64,000 bases of DNA from positions 1-64,000 of the forward strand of contig ML210288.1 in the NCBI GenBank assembly GCA_004369085.1, written 5' to 3'. Positions 11,501 through 21,607 of the stretch are shown here, one piece after another. This DNA is from Coprinopsis marcescibilis (taxonomy: Eukaryota; Basidiomycota; Agaricomycetes; Agaricales; Psathyrellaceae). The notes under the pieces are model-generated. The model saw only the letters and a program-made list of their open reading frames with translations. It ran no database searches and had not been told where the DNA came from. The position numbers were made by a program, and so were the translations under genes. How positions within the stretch are numbered: the first letter of the stretch is position 1; each line of letters begins with the position of its first letter.

Positions 11501-13765
11501 TCCAAATTTAAATCCCCATTCACGGAGATGTTCAGGACGAACAACCTTGACTCGGGTTCTGAGTGGGAAGACAAGTCTACTCCTACCGTTACCCACCCCG
11601 CCTCACCCCAAAACCAAACAGTTAACATTCGCGACTACCGCAGGAATGGTCGAACGACACCGGCGACTAATGGGGCGTCAACAGATACCGAGAGAACCCC
11701 CAAGGCCAAGAAAATCGTGCCGCTAAATATACCCTTGGACGACGAAGCTACATATCGTTATCAAATTTTCCAAGAAATACCTGGCGAGAAACCCAAGCCA
11801 GAGCGACAGCTCTTCACACCCGATCCAGCGTCATCCATGAGCGAGTTCCCTGCACCCTCGGCATCGGACTCATCGTCAACAACATCGTCTCAGTACTCAC
11901 TTGGCCCGACTCCACAAGCGCTCGCACTCCTTCAGAAGCTTGACGACACGTTGGCACGGGGATCGGTTCCTGTAGATGAGATGCCTCGAAAACTCCTCTT
12001 CTCTTCGCCAGTTCTCCAGGTTGTTAATCCCAATACTGTCAAAGACCGGTTCCTATTCCTTTTCACCGACATCCTTGTCATCGCCAAGCCCATGCTTCAG
12101 GAATCTGGAGCGCTCATGGATAATTCATCCGTCATCCCTCCGGACAGGAAGTACATTGTGAAGAGCGTCGTTCGCTTCCGCGATCTGAGATTCTGTCAGG
12201 ACCGGGTTGAGCCTCTTCCCAAGTCCGCCACCCCATCCCTCCTTCCTCGAAGCCCATTCCTTCGCTCCTTCGTCGCCCAATTCGCCAAGGACCCTGAGCA
12301 GGCTGTCAACGAGTTGTTGTCGCGCTCGAAAATTGACGATTCCTCAGTCGTTGGCCAAGTCTTATTCAAGACCCAGGAGTTGGATCGTAGTCGATTGGGC
12401 GATTACCTCTGTCGCAGGTCCTCGAAGTCTATGCTGAAGGCGTATCTTGACAACTTTGGATTCTTGGGTCTGCGAATTGACAATGCCCTCCGCATCTTTT
12501 TGCATTCCATTCACATCCCTCAAATCCAAGGAGTCCTGGAATATCTTCTTGACTCATTTGCCAGTCGATGGTACGAGGCCAATGCCAAGAGCGTTGCTTA
12601 TGACCGTGACATGGCTATCCGCTTGGTCAGGGCTATCGCCCAATTGAATGAGCTACTTCATGGTAACATTGCCGACGAAGTTGGTCAAACGGGCCCTATA
12701 CGACGGGAGATCACCGTGAAGGACTTTTGCGACGCTTTTCGGAGATATGACCCACGGCGTCTTGTATCCGATGAACTGTTGGACGACGTCTATACTTCGA
12801 TCAGAACGGAGCGGCTTTCTCAAGCACGCGCCCAAGCCTCTCATGGGTCGCCCGACATCGTCATTTCGTTCAAGCGACCGCTTCCAACGAGGCTCACATA
12901 CAAGATTCAATCTGACCCTGTGATCATACGACTCCCTCAGGCCGACCCATCCCTCACCCTCCACCTCTTTGGGCAAGATCTCGTCTTTGAGCCTCCAGTC
13001 CTCAACTTCGCCAAATCTCCCGAAGCATCTTTCCGAGTGACTGGTACATCGCTAGGGTCCAAATCTCTCGTTATTCGTCGATCCGGTCCGAACGCCATCA
13101 AATACGCAGGGGTTCCGCTCAGCTACACCATTCCCGTCGAGCGCGCTTTTATGCGCAATACGTTCCAAGTCGCCTTCTTCAACCACACCAAGGCGAAGCG
13201 GAGGTACATGTTCAGCGTGGACGACCACCTTTTGAGGCATCAATGGGCTCAATCGATCAGGCAGCAGATTGAAAAGTCGTTGGCGACACCTCCTGCTGGG
13301 TCGGAAAATCCGATTCCAGGTGCTTCGGACTTTTTCCGTGCCGCGGAAGAGGTCGCGTTCAAGGTGCTTCAGGAGACATTGATGGGGCGTTTGACGAAGC
13401 AGCAGGACAGCCCTTCGCCTCCAGCAACTGATCAGAATGGACATGGTTCTGGTTATCTCGTTGCGGACAGGGATGTCTCAAACCAGGCGAGCACGGCACA
13501 TCGACGGTCCAAGTCGCGAAGCAAACTCTATCCTCACCAGGGTGCTGGACGGCTCGAGTTTGACCTCCACAAATCACACCACTACCATACGTCGCATGAC
13601 AGCAATGACACGACAGATTGTGATGATAATCTTGGACCCTATGACCAAAGTGGCAAGCTGGAGGGTAAAGTGTGGACTGGCCGCGAAATTACTTTGCAGT
13701 GTCAACAAAACAGTTTAATTCCTGCTGTTCTTTCTTATCTTCAACTGGGCACCGGAACTTCTTAG
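8567..13765 (+). CDS. PH-Sec7-PH protein, Arf-GEF family, glutamic finger missing
   Basis: About 1,715-1,732 residues from ATG at 8567. Residues 1-1130 are disordered and Pro/Ser-rich, with repeated RRL-A-KL motifs, Arg/Ser tracts and an acidic run. A split PH-like domain (about 1140-1215; KDRFLFLFTDILVIAKP) precedes a Sec7 domain (about 1240-1430; LGDYLCRRSSKSMLKAYLDN ... DSFASRWYEAN ... FCDAFRRYDPRRLVSDELL). A second PH domain follows (about 1480-1570; FQVAFFNHTKAKRRYMFSVDD). Sec7 domains exchange GDP for GTP on Arf GTPases using a Glu in an FRLPGE-like loop. Here the loop reads IHIPQIQ, so that Glu is absent, and activity is doubtful. A 54-nt GT-AG intron (10598-10651) is in frame and its retention would add 18 residues. 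The family resembles fungal Syt1-like proteins. Confidence 0.8.
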   Translation: MAEPESHVSRAEQRAFAVAKLKRAASLPRMKDGRRPPMNPDALSEAEKSIPPTPTPPDFDSRTPEHQPTPEPTPIEHSPQQAAQEYQEKKVEDNENQQLQDSHAIEVDAEADAETDDRSFSPGPTRSRRRPRSRSRSRNSKDFKGRNRGAPSPTPNNAGDSSPDEAPPMPITLPILPPLFTPIPSPYGLHPSRFLPSPDPSIFYGVPSSPPTPLPLPTLEALQKGLMRSNSAGNTAASRRLAMAKLTGGTDTYEPSPSPTPPPVPGSRLNRNNTVAGGERIAARQLMLGRLAGRVAKETDTEQQVSGEERGAPSPTPSKRRRRRSRRNSSSAANAAAVHDSDPSSTPNTPFYPPMHAASSDHFSDLRAQSATPNQASSSRNQSNERIADAVYANGRAENGHEPQEPRRRSVVIEDDEDDEERYPIARSRTPAITPPPHRASPYPQIPVFRTIHSSDSPESHSSDSVPGVNGGAGTGTIPVYLGRGSPARHDRFPSSPFPTPLKERQPLSDDDEEQVLYPADTLRPRTPASAQVPISDTSRPRTPYGTDRDAFDREISWVASPGLSFPLMFGYNGSSFAEVPEINLPIDDDDGEEEDDEEDEDGGAEVPVQDNRYQEYDEPLSPTSVNGFSQSNVYNDASPRISASTSSIVVESEASADINHQQFAAIPLSQSASYSQVRKYRNVFFPALIPFIQQQNGERSHITGDGYADWEERLLNREVTKQRSAEGSSPSAWEKVKSTFSRSTSSAGRRSRSNSIINRERNSSISRESGASLTFTATTTSQPVAPPLMQSPSASASILSLSPHSHMRGNPSPIPLMSDADRSKYQNDKLFPFPGMKRLEEQRKRGAFPVASASTPDVSMLASSEEQTAQPFSSTPQTPAEHYRERKLSRQASDPRLNTMLNQEHAAVSPVRQEYIDLAPLNVSANTGSSKAKLPMTFTDVKHWLSNYKGKKGSPSIVPAPTSVALSPSLESQLSVDSKFKSPFTEMFRTNNLDSGSEWEDKSTPTVTHPASPQNQTVNIRDYRRNGRTTPATNGASTDTERTPKAKKIVPLNIPLDDEATYRYQIFQEIPGEKPKPERQLFTPDPASSMSEFPAPSASDSSSTTSSQYSLGPTPQALALLQKLDDTLARGSVPVDEMPRKLLFSSPVLQVVNPNTVKDRFLFLFTDILVIAKPMLQESGALMDNSSVIPPDRKYIVKSVVRFRDLRFCQDRVEPLPKSATPSLLPRSPFLRSFVAQFAKDPEQAVNELLSRSKIDDSSVVGQVLFKTQELDRSRLGDYLCRRSSKSMLKAYLDNFGFLGLRIDNALRIFLHSIHIPQIQGVLEYLLDSFASRWYEANAKSVAYDRDMAIRLVRAIAQLNELLHGNIADEVGQTGPIRREITVKDFCDAFRRYDPRRLVSDELLDDVYTSIRTERLSQARAQASHGSPDIVISFKRPLPTRLTYKIQSDPVIIRLPQADPSLTLHLFGQDLVFEPPVLNFAKSPEASFRVTGTSLGSKSLVIRRSGPNAIKYAGVPLSYTIPVERAFMRNTFQVAFFNHTKAKRRYMFSVDDHLLRHQWAQSIRQQIEKSLATPPAGSENPIPGASDFFRAAEEVAFKVLQETLMGRLTKQQDSPSPPATDQNGHGSGYLVADRDVSNQASTAHRRSKSRSKLYPHQGAGRLEFDLHKSHHYHTSHDSNDTTDCDDNLGPYDQSGKLEGKVWTGREITLQCQQNSLIPAVLSYLQLGTGTS

Positions 13766-15077
13766 TTTAATGGGATTCACGCTCTTTTGGTGAGTTTTGC
13801 CTTTGTGCTCCATCCCGTGTTGGTGCGGTTTGACTGATGCTTTTTACTTGAATTGACAGGACTTCCTTGACTCTAACCTCTCGCTTGCCAACTATCGTTT
13901 TATCTATTCAGATACTCATATTTTTGCACTCATCAAGTCATCTCATCAGTTGCTACTCAGACAATCTCTCGCTATCATTCTCCAAAAAAAACTCACTCTG
14001 CTCTGTTCCACTCGTATCTCGTCATGTATGTGCTATAGGATCTGTCTTTCAGCTACTTAACTAGTTCATCTCAGTATTTAGGGTATTCACACGTTTTTAA
14101 TCTCTCTCGCAGATAGCATTTCCGTCCACGCTGCGATTCACTCAGCTTCATAATGTACATGAATCCGTTCACCAATATGTCGTCGACGGGCGTTTTGATC
14201 TTCAAGTCACAAAGAAGAGAGGGCGATTATCGTGTTTCTCACCTTTGACACGATGAGGTGCGTTGGTAGGCTGGATGGCTGGCGTCGTCTTGAGCTCGTT
14301 GAGCCTATGCTACCACAGAAGCGGCCTTCAATTGGGAAAACGAGTATGATCTCTTGAACCGTCCCTTCCCTTCACCCGTGGAACTATCAAGAACACCCTA
14401 CGTTCTAGGATCTACACATGCTCCGGGTATGGCAAGTTTTGTCCAATTGTGTGGGTATGACATACACGGCGCTTGCCATCCCATCTTTTCCCTCCACCCA
14501 GCTAAGCCTGGCGATCAGATAAGGGCGTTTCGAGGCGATTCCGCCACGACCCTCGTCTGTCCAGGAAAATCTCTTCGGATAAACGCTCAAACAAAGGCTA
14601 AAGCGATGCTCTTTCGAACGAAAAGAATTCACAATATTGGGTCCACGCCTCTGCATCGTGGCGTCTCACATGCCTCATGACCCGGTATCATCCTAATCAT
14701 CCCTGCAACGAGGCGCTCCAAATCCGGAAACTAGCAGGAGGAAAGAAAGAAAAAGATGGCAGTAGGATTTTATGAAGCGTGTATATCATGCGTATCAAGC
14801 GTCAAGGCAATGCGCAGTCAGTCAGTCACACCGGCTACTTAACAAATAATGAATGGGCCTGCGACTGCCTGCTATGAATATAAAGAGTTTATGTATAGGG
14901 CTGCTCGGGGTAAACACCCTGCCCAAATCACTACCTCGTCTGCCCCTCCCCCTCTTTGTCTCCCGCTAAACGTCTAATACGTATCGTTGCATCCTTACCT
15001 GGCTGCACTGCCAGAGTGCTTTTAACGCTTGCCTTTTCTTTGTCTTTGACGACTTGGACCCTTGATCCACCGATACA
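13766..15077. other. Intergenic, no gene recognised
   Basis: 1.3 kb between the Sec7 gene and the NFKBIL1-like gene. A possible 3'-UTR intron of the Sec7 gene (GTGAGTTTTGCC ... TTGACAG) lies at about 13790-13860. A short open frame at 14354-14680 has no domain and poor codon character. CT-rich sequence at about 14940-15060 probably belongs to the promoter of the next gene. Confidence 0.45.
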
Positions 15078-16016
15078 ATGCAATCACCTCCCATTCTCCA
15101 TGCCAATCACAGTCACCACCGCTCGAATTCGTATACGGGCGCTACAGCAGCGTCTATGCGACGCAAGCCTACCCCCGGACGGGCTTACGAAGAGAGAGCA
15201 CCCATTGGACCATGGGAACAAATGTCCCAAACATACACATGGGTTGCAGAGCAGGATGTCCTGCACCGGAAACCTACACGTAGGGTGACGACAGAAGACT
15301 GGGTATTGAAGCAGCAGCTTTACATCCCTGACGAAGATAATTTGCTTGCAGCCCCGAGAAGATACACACCCGGGCGGGCCTCCAGCATCCGACGAGACCC
15401 ACCCGTGCGAAGAAAGACATGGGAAGAGGTTATTTATCGCTACGAAGTCGACGCGGAGAGATGGATGAGGCATGAAGCAGAGGTGAGGCGCTTGGCAGAG
15501 GAGAGACAGAGAGCGAGATCGCGGATACAGGAAGAGCTGCGGGTTATTGATGAGCGTCTCCGGCAGAGGAGGGTGGACGAGAGACGGGCGGCTGAAGAGG
15601 CGCGTGCACACAGTTTGGCTGCGTCGCGGGAGAGAGATCGGAGAGAACATAGACGTTTGGAGAAGGCAGTCGCAGAGGGTTGGCAGAGATACGAGGCTCG
15701 CTGGTCCGAGCTTGCTTCGTCCACAGAGCCTTTGGACTTTGATAATATGCCCTGGCCCTTGACATTTCCGCCGACGAGGGTACAAGACATCACTCCAGCA
15801 GGAATCAGCACTTTCCTTCTGTCTCCATCACATTCTGAATCGTCCTCCAACAAGGACAGGATACGCAGTGCTCAGCTGCGCTGGCATCCAGACCGTTTCC
15901 GTCGACTTCAGAGTCGTATTGAGGAGAAGGACAAAGCAGTAGTCGAGGAAGGAGTCGGAATCGTCGCGAGATGTTTGAACGATATGATGGAGCGCGAAAA
16001 GCGCAGGCAGTCATAG
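15078..16016 (+). CDS. NFKBIL1-like protein, J-domain-like C-terminus
   Basis: Intronless 312-residue protein starting at ATG 15078. The N-terminal third is basic and low complexity. The middle (about 110-210) is a long Arg/Glu coiled coil (RQRARSRIQEELRVIDERLR and following). The C-terminus (about 225-310) has MPWPLTFPPTRVQDITPAGIS, then RWHPDRF and EEGVGIVARCLNDMM. This C-terminal pattern is the one seen in the NF-kappa-B inhibitor-like protein 1 family and its many small mushroom homologues, where a WHPDRF helix resembles J domains but lacks a canonical HPD loop context. Its cellular role in fungi is not established; RNA or chaperone functions are only guesses. Confidence 0.75.
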   Translation: MQSPPILHANHSHHRSNSYTGATAASMRRKPTPGRAYEERAPIGPWEQMSQTYTWVAEQDVLHRKPTRRVTTEDWVLKQQLYIPDEDNLLAAPRRYTPGRASSIRRDPPVRRKTWEEVIYRYEVDAERWMRHEAEVRRLAEERQRARSRIQEELRVIDERLRQRRVDERRAAEEARAHSLAASRERDRREHRRLEKAVAEGWQRYEARWSELASSTEPLDFDNMPWPLTFPPTRVQDITPAGISTFLLSPSHSESSSNKDRIRSAQLRWHPDRFRRLQSRIEEKDKAVVEEGVGIVARCLNDMMEREKRRQS

Positions 16017-16266
16017 CAGAACTAGGCTGTAGCAATAGAAAGCAAAAGGATAAGGAGTATGCCCTATGTAGTTGAGATTCAACCTGTATTATGTCCCAAA
16101 TATGCCCCTTATCGCCACTATTTGCCCCTATTACATTCCCAGGCCAACACCGTCCGAAATGGGCCGAGCTCGGCCAGCTGGCTTGCTCAGCAAGCGAAAT
16201 ATTTCGGCAACAAACACAGAGTGTAGTAGCTGGTGTGCTTACTGATCTTTTTCTATTCTCTACGCC

Positions 16267-17143
16267 ATGTTCGCCCGATTGACGCGTCTCCCTCTACGAA
16301 GGAGTCTTCATACGTCTGCAAATGCTGCCCAGAACAGCTTCAGGCTCGGCCATGTGTCCCGTGTAGCCTTGGGCGCCTCAGCAGCCGCGGCAGCGTATAT
16401 GACCTGGAATCTGACCTCGGAAGGCAACAGGATACACCTTGACAATGTTACCAGCCCAACAGGTATGTCCTAAATGTCTGCCTATATTCATTTAGATACT
16501 AACCCTTCCTCTACAGGTACAAAGCTCGCCAAAAAGCCAGCACCATCCTCAACGTCACCGCCCCCAACTCCGGAAACACAACCAACTCCCACAGAGTTCT
16601 TAGAGCCCACGTCATCTCTCGAACCCAGTGAACCATCAGCAGAGACTCCCAAGGAGCCAACAGAGGGAGATGGTGCTTCCGGTAGCAGTGGAGGAGGAGG
16701 AGGAGGCGGCGCTTACAACCCAGAGACGGGCGAGATTAATTGGGACTGCCCTTGCTTAGGTGGCATGGCCCACGGACCCTGCGGCGAACAATTCAAGGAA
16801 GCCTTCTCGTGTTTCATATTCTCTGAGGACGAACCAAAGGGTATCAACTGTGTAGATGCCTTCAAAAGGATGCAGGACTGCTTCAGGGAGCATCCCGAGC
16901 ATTATGCCGATGGTGAGTTTCGTTTTGGTCCAGTCGCGCTCGCAAGTGGTGCTCATGCTCTCAACAGAAATCATGGATGACGACGACGACGACGACGACG
17001 TCAAGCCTATTTCTGCTTCTGGTGAACCTGCTGGGGCCAGCGCAGAGGACCTGACGGAAATTCCGGAAGGAGCAACGACGTCAGCACCTGTACCAACAGC
17101 CCAGCCAACAGAGCCTGACTCCTCGACCCCAGTCCCGGAGTAG
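16267..17143 (+). CDS. MIA40: Mitochondrial intermembrane-space import oxidoreductase MIA40
   Basis: Three exons (16267-16462, 16517-16912, 16968-17143). The N-terminus is a basic mitochondrial presequence ([16 protein letters not shown]) followed by a hydrophobic anchor ([15 protein letters not shown], residues about 38-52). After a Pro/Thr/Glu and poly-Gly linker comes the catalytic CHCH domain: redox CPC, then the twin CX9C motifs [11 protein letters not shown] and [11 protein letters not shown]. These are the hallmarks of Mia40/Tim40, which oxidises cysteine-rich clients in the intermembrane space together with Erv1. The tail begins with eight Asp residues encoded by a GAC repeat (16976-17001) and is acidic and disordered. 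The membrane-anchored form is typical of fungi. A twin-CX9C protein (EMI1-like) is encoded about 4 kb away. Confidence 0.93.
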
Positions 17144-17434
17144 TCCTGCTTGGGGTCCGCTCTGTTGCAAAACCACCACTCCATGGAGGACTGTAGCCTA
17201 GACATCATACACTAATCATAATCATTATTTCCACCCCGCTCACTACTATGCCAGGCCGTGTAGAACTCAACATTATAGATTGATAGATCACGATATAAAT
17301 ACACAAAAAACAACACATACAACACTTGTGAGAGCAATTCGATATTAGTACTAACCAGTAACTTGCAGTCGAAAGAAGGTAAAAGCAGGTATACATGCCA
17401 ACATGTTGTTGGCTTTGAAAATGTTCGTGTTTAT

Positions 17435-20400
17435 TTAATCCCCAGTCTTGCGGAAGGTTTTTTCGATAGTGCTGTCCACTACCTTGTAGCCGTTTGTTCT
17501 GAAGAGCTTGGACTTGATGAACGGATTAATGTCAAAGATGTCATGCTCTTTGGCCTAAACGACGCGTTAAATGGTTTGTACCGTACAAAAGACCAATTAC
17601 GCGTACCTTTTCTTCCAAATCGGTCAATTTGACCGAGACCTTTTCAGGCTGTTCCCGTCGCTGGATCTGATAGAACCTGACCTTATCCTTAATTAACCCA
17701 CCCAGCAAGAACGCCAACAACTCTTCGTGGTCCTTGCTCTGCGTAAGGTACTTCCTGAAGCCCTACAACAACAAAAAACATCAGAAATCCATTCAAAAGT
17801 GGCAACAAATCCACTACACTTACCCGCTGCAAAGTCCTCTTGATGCTCATCTTCTGCGCATTCACAAAGCTTCCGATTGCCACCTCAATAGCCAAATCGA
17901 TATCATCCGCCCGAACGTACTCCCTCAACGCCATCTTTGCACTAGCTTCTGCCATCCGGATCATGCTCTCCAAATGCCTAACCGTGATAGGATAAGACCC
18001 GGTGGCCATTGATTCCCGTCGCAAGTCCGCGAAGAGACGGGCCAACTTGTCCTGGTCGAGGTCGTACAACTTGGGCTTGATCTTTTCTCGGGCATACATA
18101 ATGTACTTCCGGAGCACATCTTGCGGGATGATCTAGTCGTTTCGCTAGGTTAGCGTCGACCATGCATAGCAGATGGAGAGTACTCACATCCTCGTCCAAA
18201 GAAGTCGCAACCTCCATCTCATCAACCTCCTTCTCAAACTTGGGATGACTGCGCAGATGACTCCCAACCACAAACCGTGCCAATAATTCATCCATCACAG
18301 GATCGACATTATCCTTCACCACGCAAAGCACGTCAAATCGAGACAAGATGGGTTCCGTCAACTCCACGTTCTGCGAAAACGGAATGGTAGGGTTGTATCG
18401 TCCGCGGATTGGATTGGCCGCAGCGATAATGGCACACCGCGCTTGAAGAGTGGTGACGATACCCGCCTTGGAGATTGAGATCGACTGTTGCTCCATGGCT
18501 TCATGAATAGATGTCCGATCAGCATCGTTCATCTTGTCAAATTCGTCGATGAGGCAGGTTCCTTTATCTGCTAGCACTAACGCTCCTCCTTCCAATGTCC
18601 ATTCTTGGGTTATTGGGTCCTTGCGGACACTCGCCGTCAAACCAACAGCAGAAGCACCCTGACCCGTCGCAAACACGGAACGATGTGCTGTTTTCTCGAC
18701 GTACTTCAGGACCTGGGACTTGGCGGTACCAGGGTCTCCCAGCAACAGTACATTGATGTCGCCACGAAGACGATGCTTGTGGTTGATATCCTTTGAAACT
18801 CCACCAAACAATGAAAGCGCAACGGCGGTCTTGATGTCCTCGTGCCCGTAGATAGACGGTGCAATCGACTTGATAATTCGTTTCTTGATACGCTCGTCAC
18901 GGGCCAGCGCTCTCATTGCCTTCTCATCTTCCTCGGTCAACCTAAACGCGGCAAACAAATCTTCCTTCTTGTTGACGTGGTTTGCTTCAATTACCGTGGA
19001 GAAAACCGGGAACCCATTCTTCGCATTCAAGGAAGCGTCGAAATTGTTTCGATAGATACCGGTGACCTCCTAAAAAGAGATAGGTTAGACAACACGGTGA
19101 CGCGAGAAAGACAGAGGATAATCAAACTCACCACTTCCTCTCCAGGTTTGGCGCTGTCGATAAGGTCCCATAGCAGGATAACCTCCCGATGCCGAGGAAG
19201 TCGACCAGCAGGGACGGACCCAGGGGATTCTTGAAGAGTCATCTTCTGGTAATTGCGGTAGACAGTCTGTCAAATTCGGATTAGGAAGGAGTCGTAGCCA
19301 TCAAAAAGGTAAAGCGTACTTGTTGTGAGTTGACGGGGAATGGTCCTTTACTCTCACAGTTGGCGCAATAACTAATCTTTACCTCCTTGGTGGCATCTTG
19401 GTAGAACGGTCCCAAAACGGCCTTGCACTTCGTACAATCGAATTTAACGTATTTGAGTTGAGGGAAGACGCCTGTACGTCTGGTGACCACGCCATTTACA
19501 CGGACAAGCTTGTTCAAGTCCGATCGCCTCAGGTCACGTAGTGATGAACTGAGCGGCAGATCAGAAATGCGAACATGGACTTCGGAATGGATTCGTTTGT
19601 AGGCGGGATAGTAGACGAGGATGGCATTCAGTGCAACTTCGTCAAAGATTTCGAGCATTGCACTTGGACAATTGGTGAGGAAGTATGCCAAAATTGCTTT
19701 GGATTCGGAGAGGTGTGCGTATGAAATCTCGAGTGATTCAGAATTGGCTGGAAAACGGCTGTCAGGGCAAAAACACGACAACAGAAGTTGTTACTCACTC
19801 TCTCCAAGGTTTCTGATTCTTTGGCCATAGACCGACGCGCCATTCTCATCGACATATGTCATGAGGAATGTCCTGAAGTGTTTGATGATCGATCTTCGCA
19901 CACGCTCGTTTGCTATCCATTCGACGATAGATTTTGCCTTGATGTCGCCCAATTGCTCAAGAGGCAGCTCCTTAAAAGAGACTTAATAAATGAAGAAAAT
20001 CGAAAACACTGCAAGTGCACGCACATCTTCAACGCCATCCAAATCGTCCTGATCCCTCCTTTCGTCGTACTGCCTCCTGGTACGCGCCTTGAATGTAGAC
20101 AGACCAAGCTCATCATCGACATCGGCATCATCTTCCATGTCGTCGCTTCCCAAAAAGGCCGGAGCCCTACTACGTCTTGCAGCACGATTACCCCGTCGGC
20201 CTGCCCGCTCCTGCCTGTCGCGTCGTGCCATCTGGATTTCAGCAGCCCGGCGCTGACCAGCAGTCATATCCTCCACGTTCTCGTGGTCATCAATATCTCT
20301 GTCTGAGTAATGATCAAGAAGCTCGTTAGGTGCGTAATCCCTGAAAGAAGTGGCATTGCGTTAGCTCATGAATGTTGAGACGGAGAAAACTGCGTACTCC

Positions 20401-20696
20401 TCGACACCGTCCGCGAAAAGGTCTTCTCCTTCGTCATCATCATCTCCTTCCGCGTCTACGAGGCCGTCTCTGTCATCAACACTATCATCTGTGTCGGAGA
20501 AGGGCACAGGTGACGAAGGGGGGAGCTCAGATGATTGGGATGCGCGTCGTGCAGCAGGGGTTCGAGGTCCAGGAGGCGACGAGTTGATCGCCCCTGGGGA
20601 CGCTGATCTCTGCCGCTTGTTCCTGCGTGGTGTTTGATTGGACTGTGGAACACGGTGAGTGGAGCTCTAACAGTAGATAATGGAAATCCTTGCCAT
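17435..20696 (-). CDS. MCM2: DNA replication licensing factor MCM2
   Basis: Subunit of the MCM2-7 replicative helicase. The N-terminus is basic then acidic ([20 protein letters not shown]), followed by [14 protein letters not shown], the MCM2-specific region. The N-terminal domain has a zinc ribbon CTKC ... CANC (near 19350-19440). The AAA+ core has Walker [10 protein letters not shown] (near 18730), Walker [11 protein letters not shown] (near 18550) and the arginine finger SRFD (near 18340). The winged-helix C-terminus ends KTFRKTGD at TAA 17435. The only start codon compatible with the N-terminal frame is ATG 20694-20696, followed at once by a 51-nt intron (20643-20693) with GCAAGG donor and CACAG acceptor, giving [13 protein letters not shown]. 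At least five further short introns interrupt the gene. It lies tail-to-tail with MIA40 (291 bp apart). Confidence 0.95.
20643..20693 (-). other. Probable GC-AG intron directly after the MCM2 start codon
   Basis: The MCM2 N-terminal frame runs back into a stop (TAG) with no ATG. An ATG at 20694-20696 followed by GCAAGG...TTCCACAG (51 nt, the usual size here) joins in phase 0 to TCC AAT CAA. No GT donor is available between this ATG and the acceptor except GTTAG and GTG, which do not fit. The join is inferred, not observed. Confidence 0.55.
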
Positions 20697-20897
20697 GGCT
20701 GATAGGTGGATGTTGTGGGAGCAATGAAAGAACGCGACGCGTTGCGGACTTTGAAAGCCCTGCCCCTACTGTATTTTGGCTTGTTGGCAAATTTTCAAAC
20801 GCAAAAATGGTATTACGGAAAAAAGATATAAAGGACGCGTAATCTACATGGGTATGGCTTGTAGATGTTCTAACAGACTCTTCGGAACCAAGTCTGT

Positions 20898-21402
20898 CTA
20901 AGATGTTGTTGGCTGGGGCCCGAGTTCATCCCAAACAAGAGGCGGGGGGTAGCCAGGGACAGGAGTTCTAGAAACTCGTTAGCGCTGGATAGAAATGGCC
21001 TTGAACACGACAGAACGTACTCTCTGATATCCCAGACATCTTCACTCGACCTGTTGGTTCGACGTCGCGCCCACCACTCGGCCCTCCGTTTGATCCAGGC
21101 CTCTCGCTGTTCCTGGGGATGCAATGCTTTCAAGGTCAAACAGAACTTGAAGTCATCCATCTTATCCGAGCACTGAGGCCTACCGCCATATCTGTAGATC
21201 GCCTTGACTTGTGTGCGCAGCGCTCGTGAACGAAATGGGTTCAGAGTCCAATAGATGCGAACTCGCTCGGACACTCACCATTGCACGCTGTCCACGTTTC
21301 GAACAGTGACAGACATCCTGGTATGTCCTCTGGATTGGGATACACCGACTTCAACCGTTCTTCTTCTTGTTTTACCACAGTTTTGAAGTTTAGATGGCTC
21401 AT
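20898..21402 (-). CDS. EMI1-like DUF3128 protein with twin CX9C motifs
   Basis: Small protein of about 130 residues from ATG 21402. Exon 1 encodes MSHLNFKTVVKQEEERLKS ... CLSLFETWTAC; exon 2 encodes LRTQVKAIYRYGG ... CSDKMDDFKFC ... AWIKRRAEWWARRRTNRSSEDVWDIR. A final exon reached through a GTACGT...TTTCTAG intron gives TPVPGYPPPLVWDELGP and a stop at 20898. The AEWWARRR / SSEDVW signature is that of DUF3128, the family of yeast EMI1 (early meiotic induction protein 1). The two CX9C pairs form the CHCH pattern of intermembrane-space proteins imported by MIA40. It follows 201 bp upstream of MCM2 on the same strand and is head-to-head with the hydrolase gene (205 bp). Confidence 0.85.
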
Positions 21403-21607
21403 GTTATTGGGCACCAAGTTATTCGTCAAACACTCTGAATGGACTCGCGTGAGCTGCGACAGAAGACTCGAGTGTTCCCACGGACGCCACGCGATGCTGA
21501 GGGTCCAGTACTAGTAGCGCCCATCAGAAACTGATACGCATGCACTTCACATTCAACTTTGTACGCGCAAGAATGTGCCACGGTTGCAAGACTGCTTGTC
21601 CTGAACT

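Noticed and set aside
14354..14680. 108-codon plus-strand frame in the 13.8-15.1 kb gap
   Set aside because: No domain, no splice context and an overlapping frame of similar length on the other strand; probably chance.
15084..15785. 233-codon minus-strand frame
   Set aside because: Antisense to the NFKBIL1-like gene, which has a recognisable C-terminal domain and a proper ATG.
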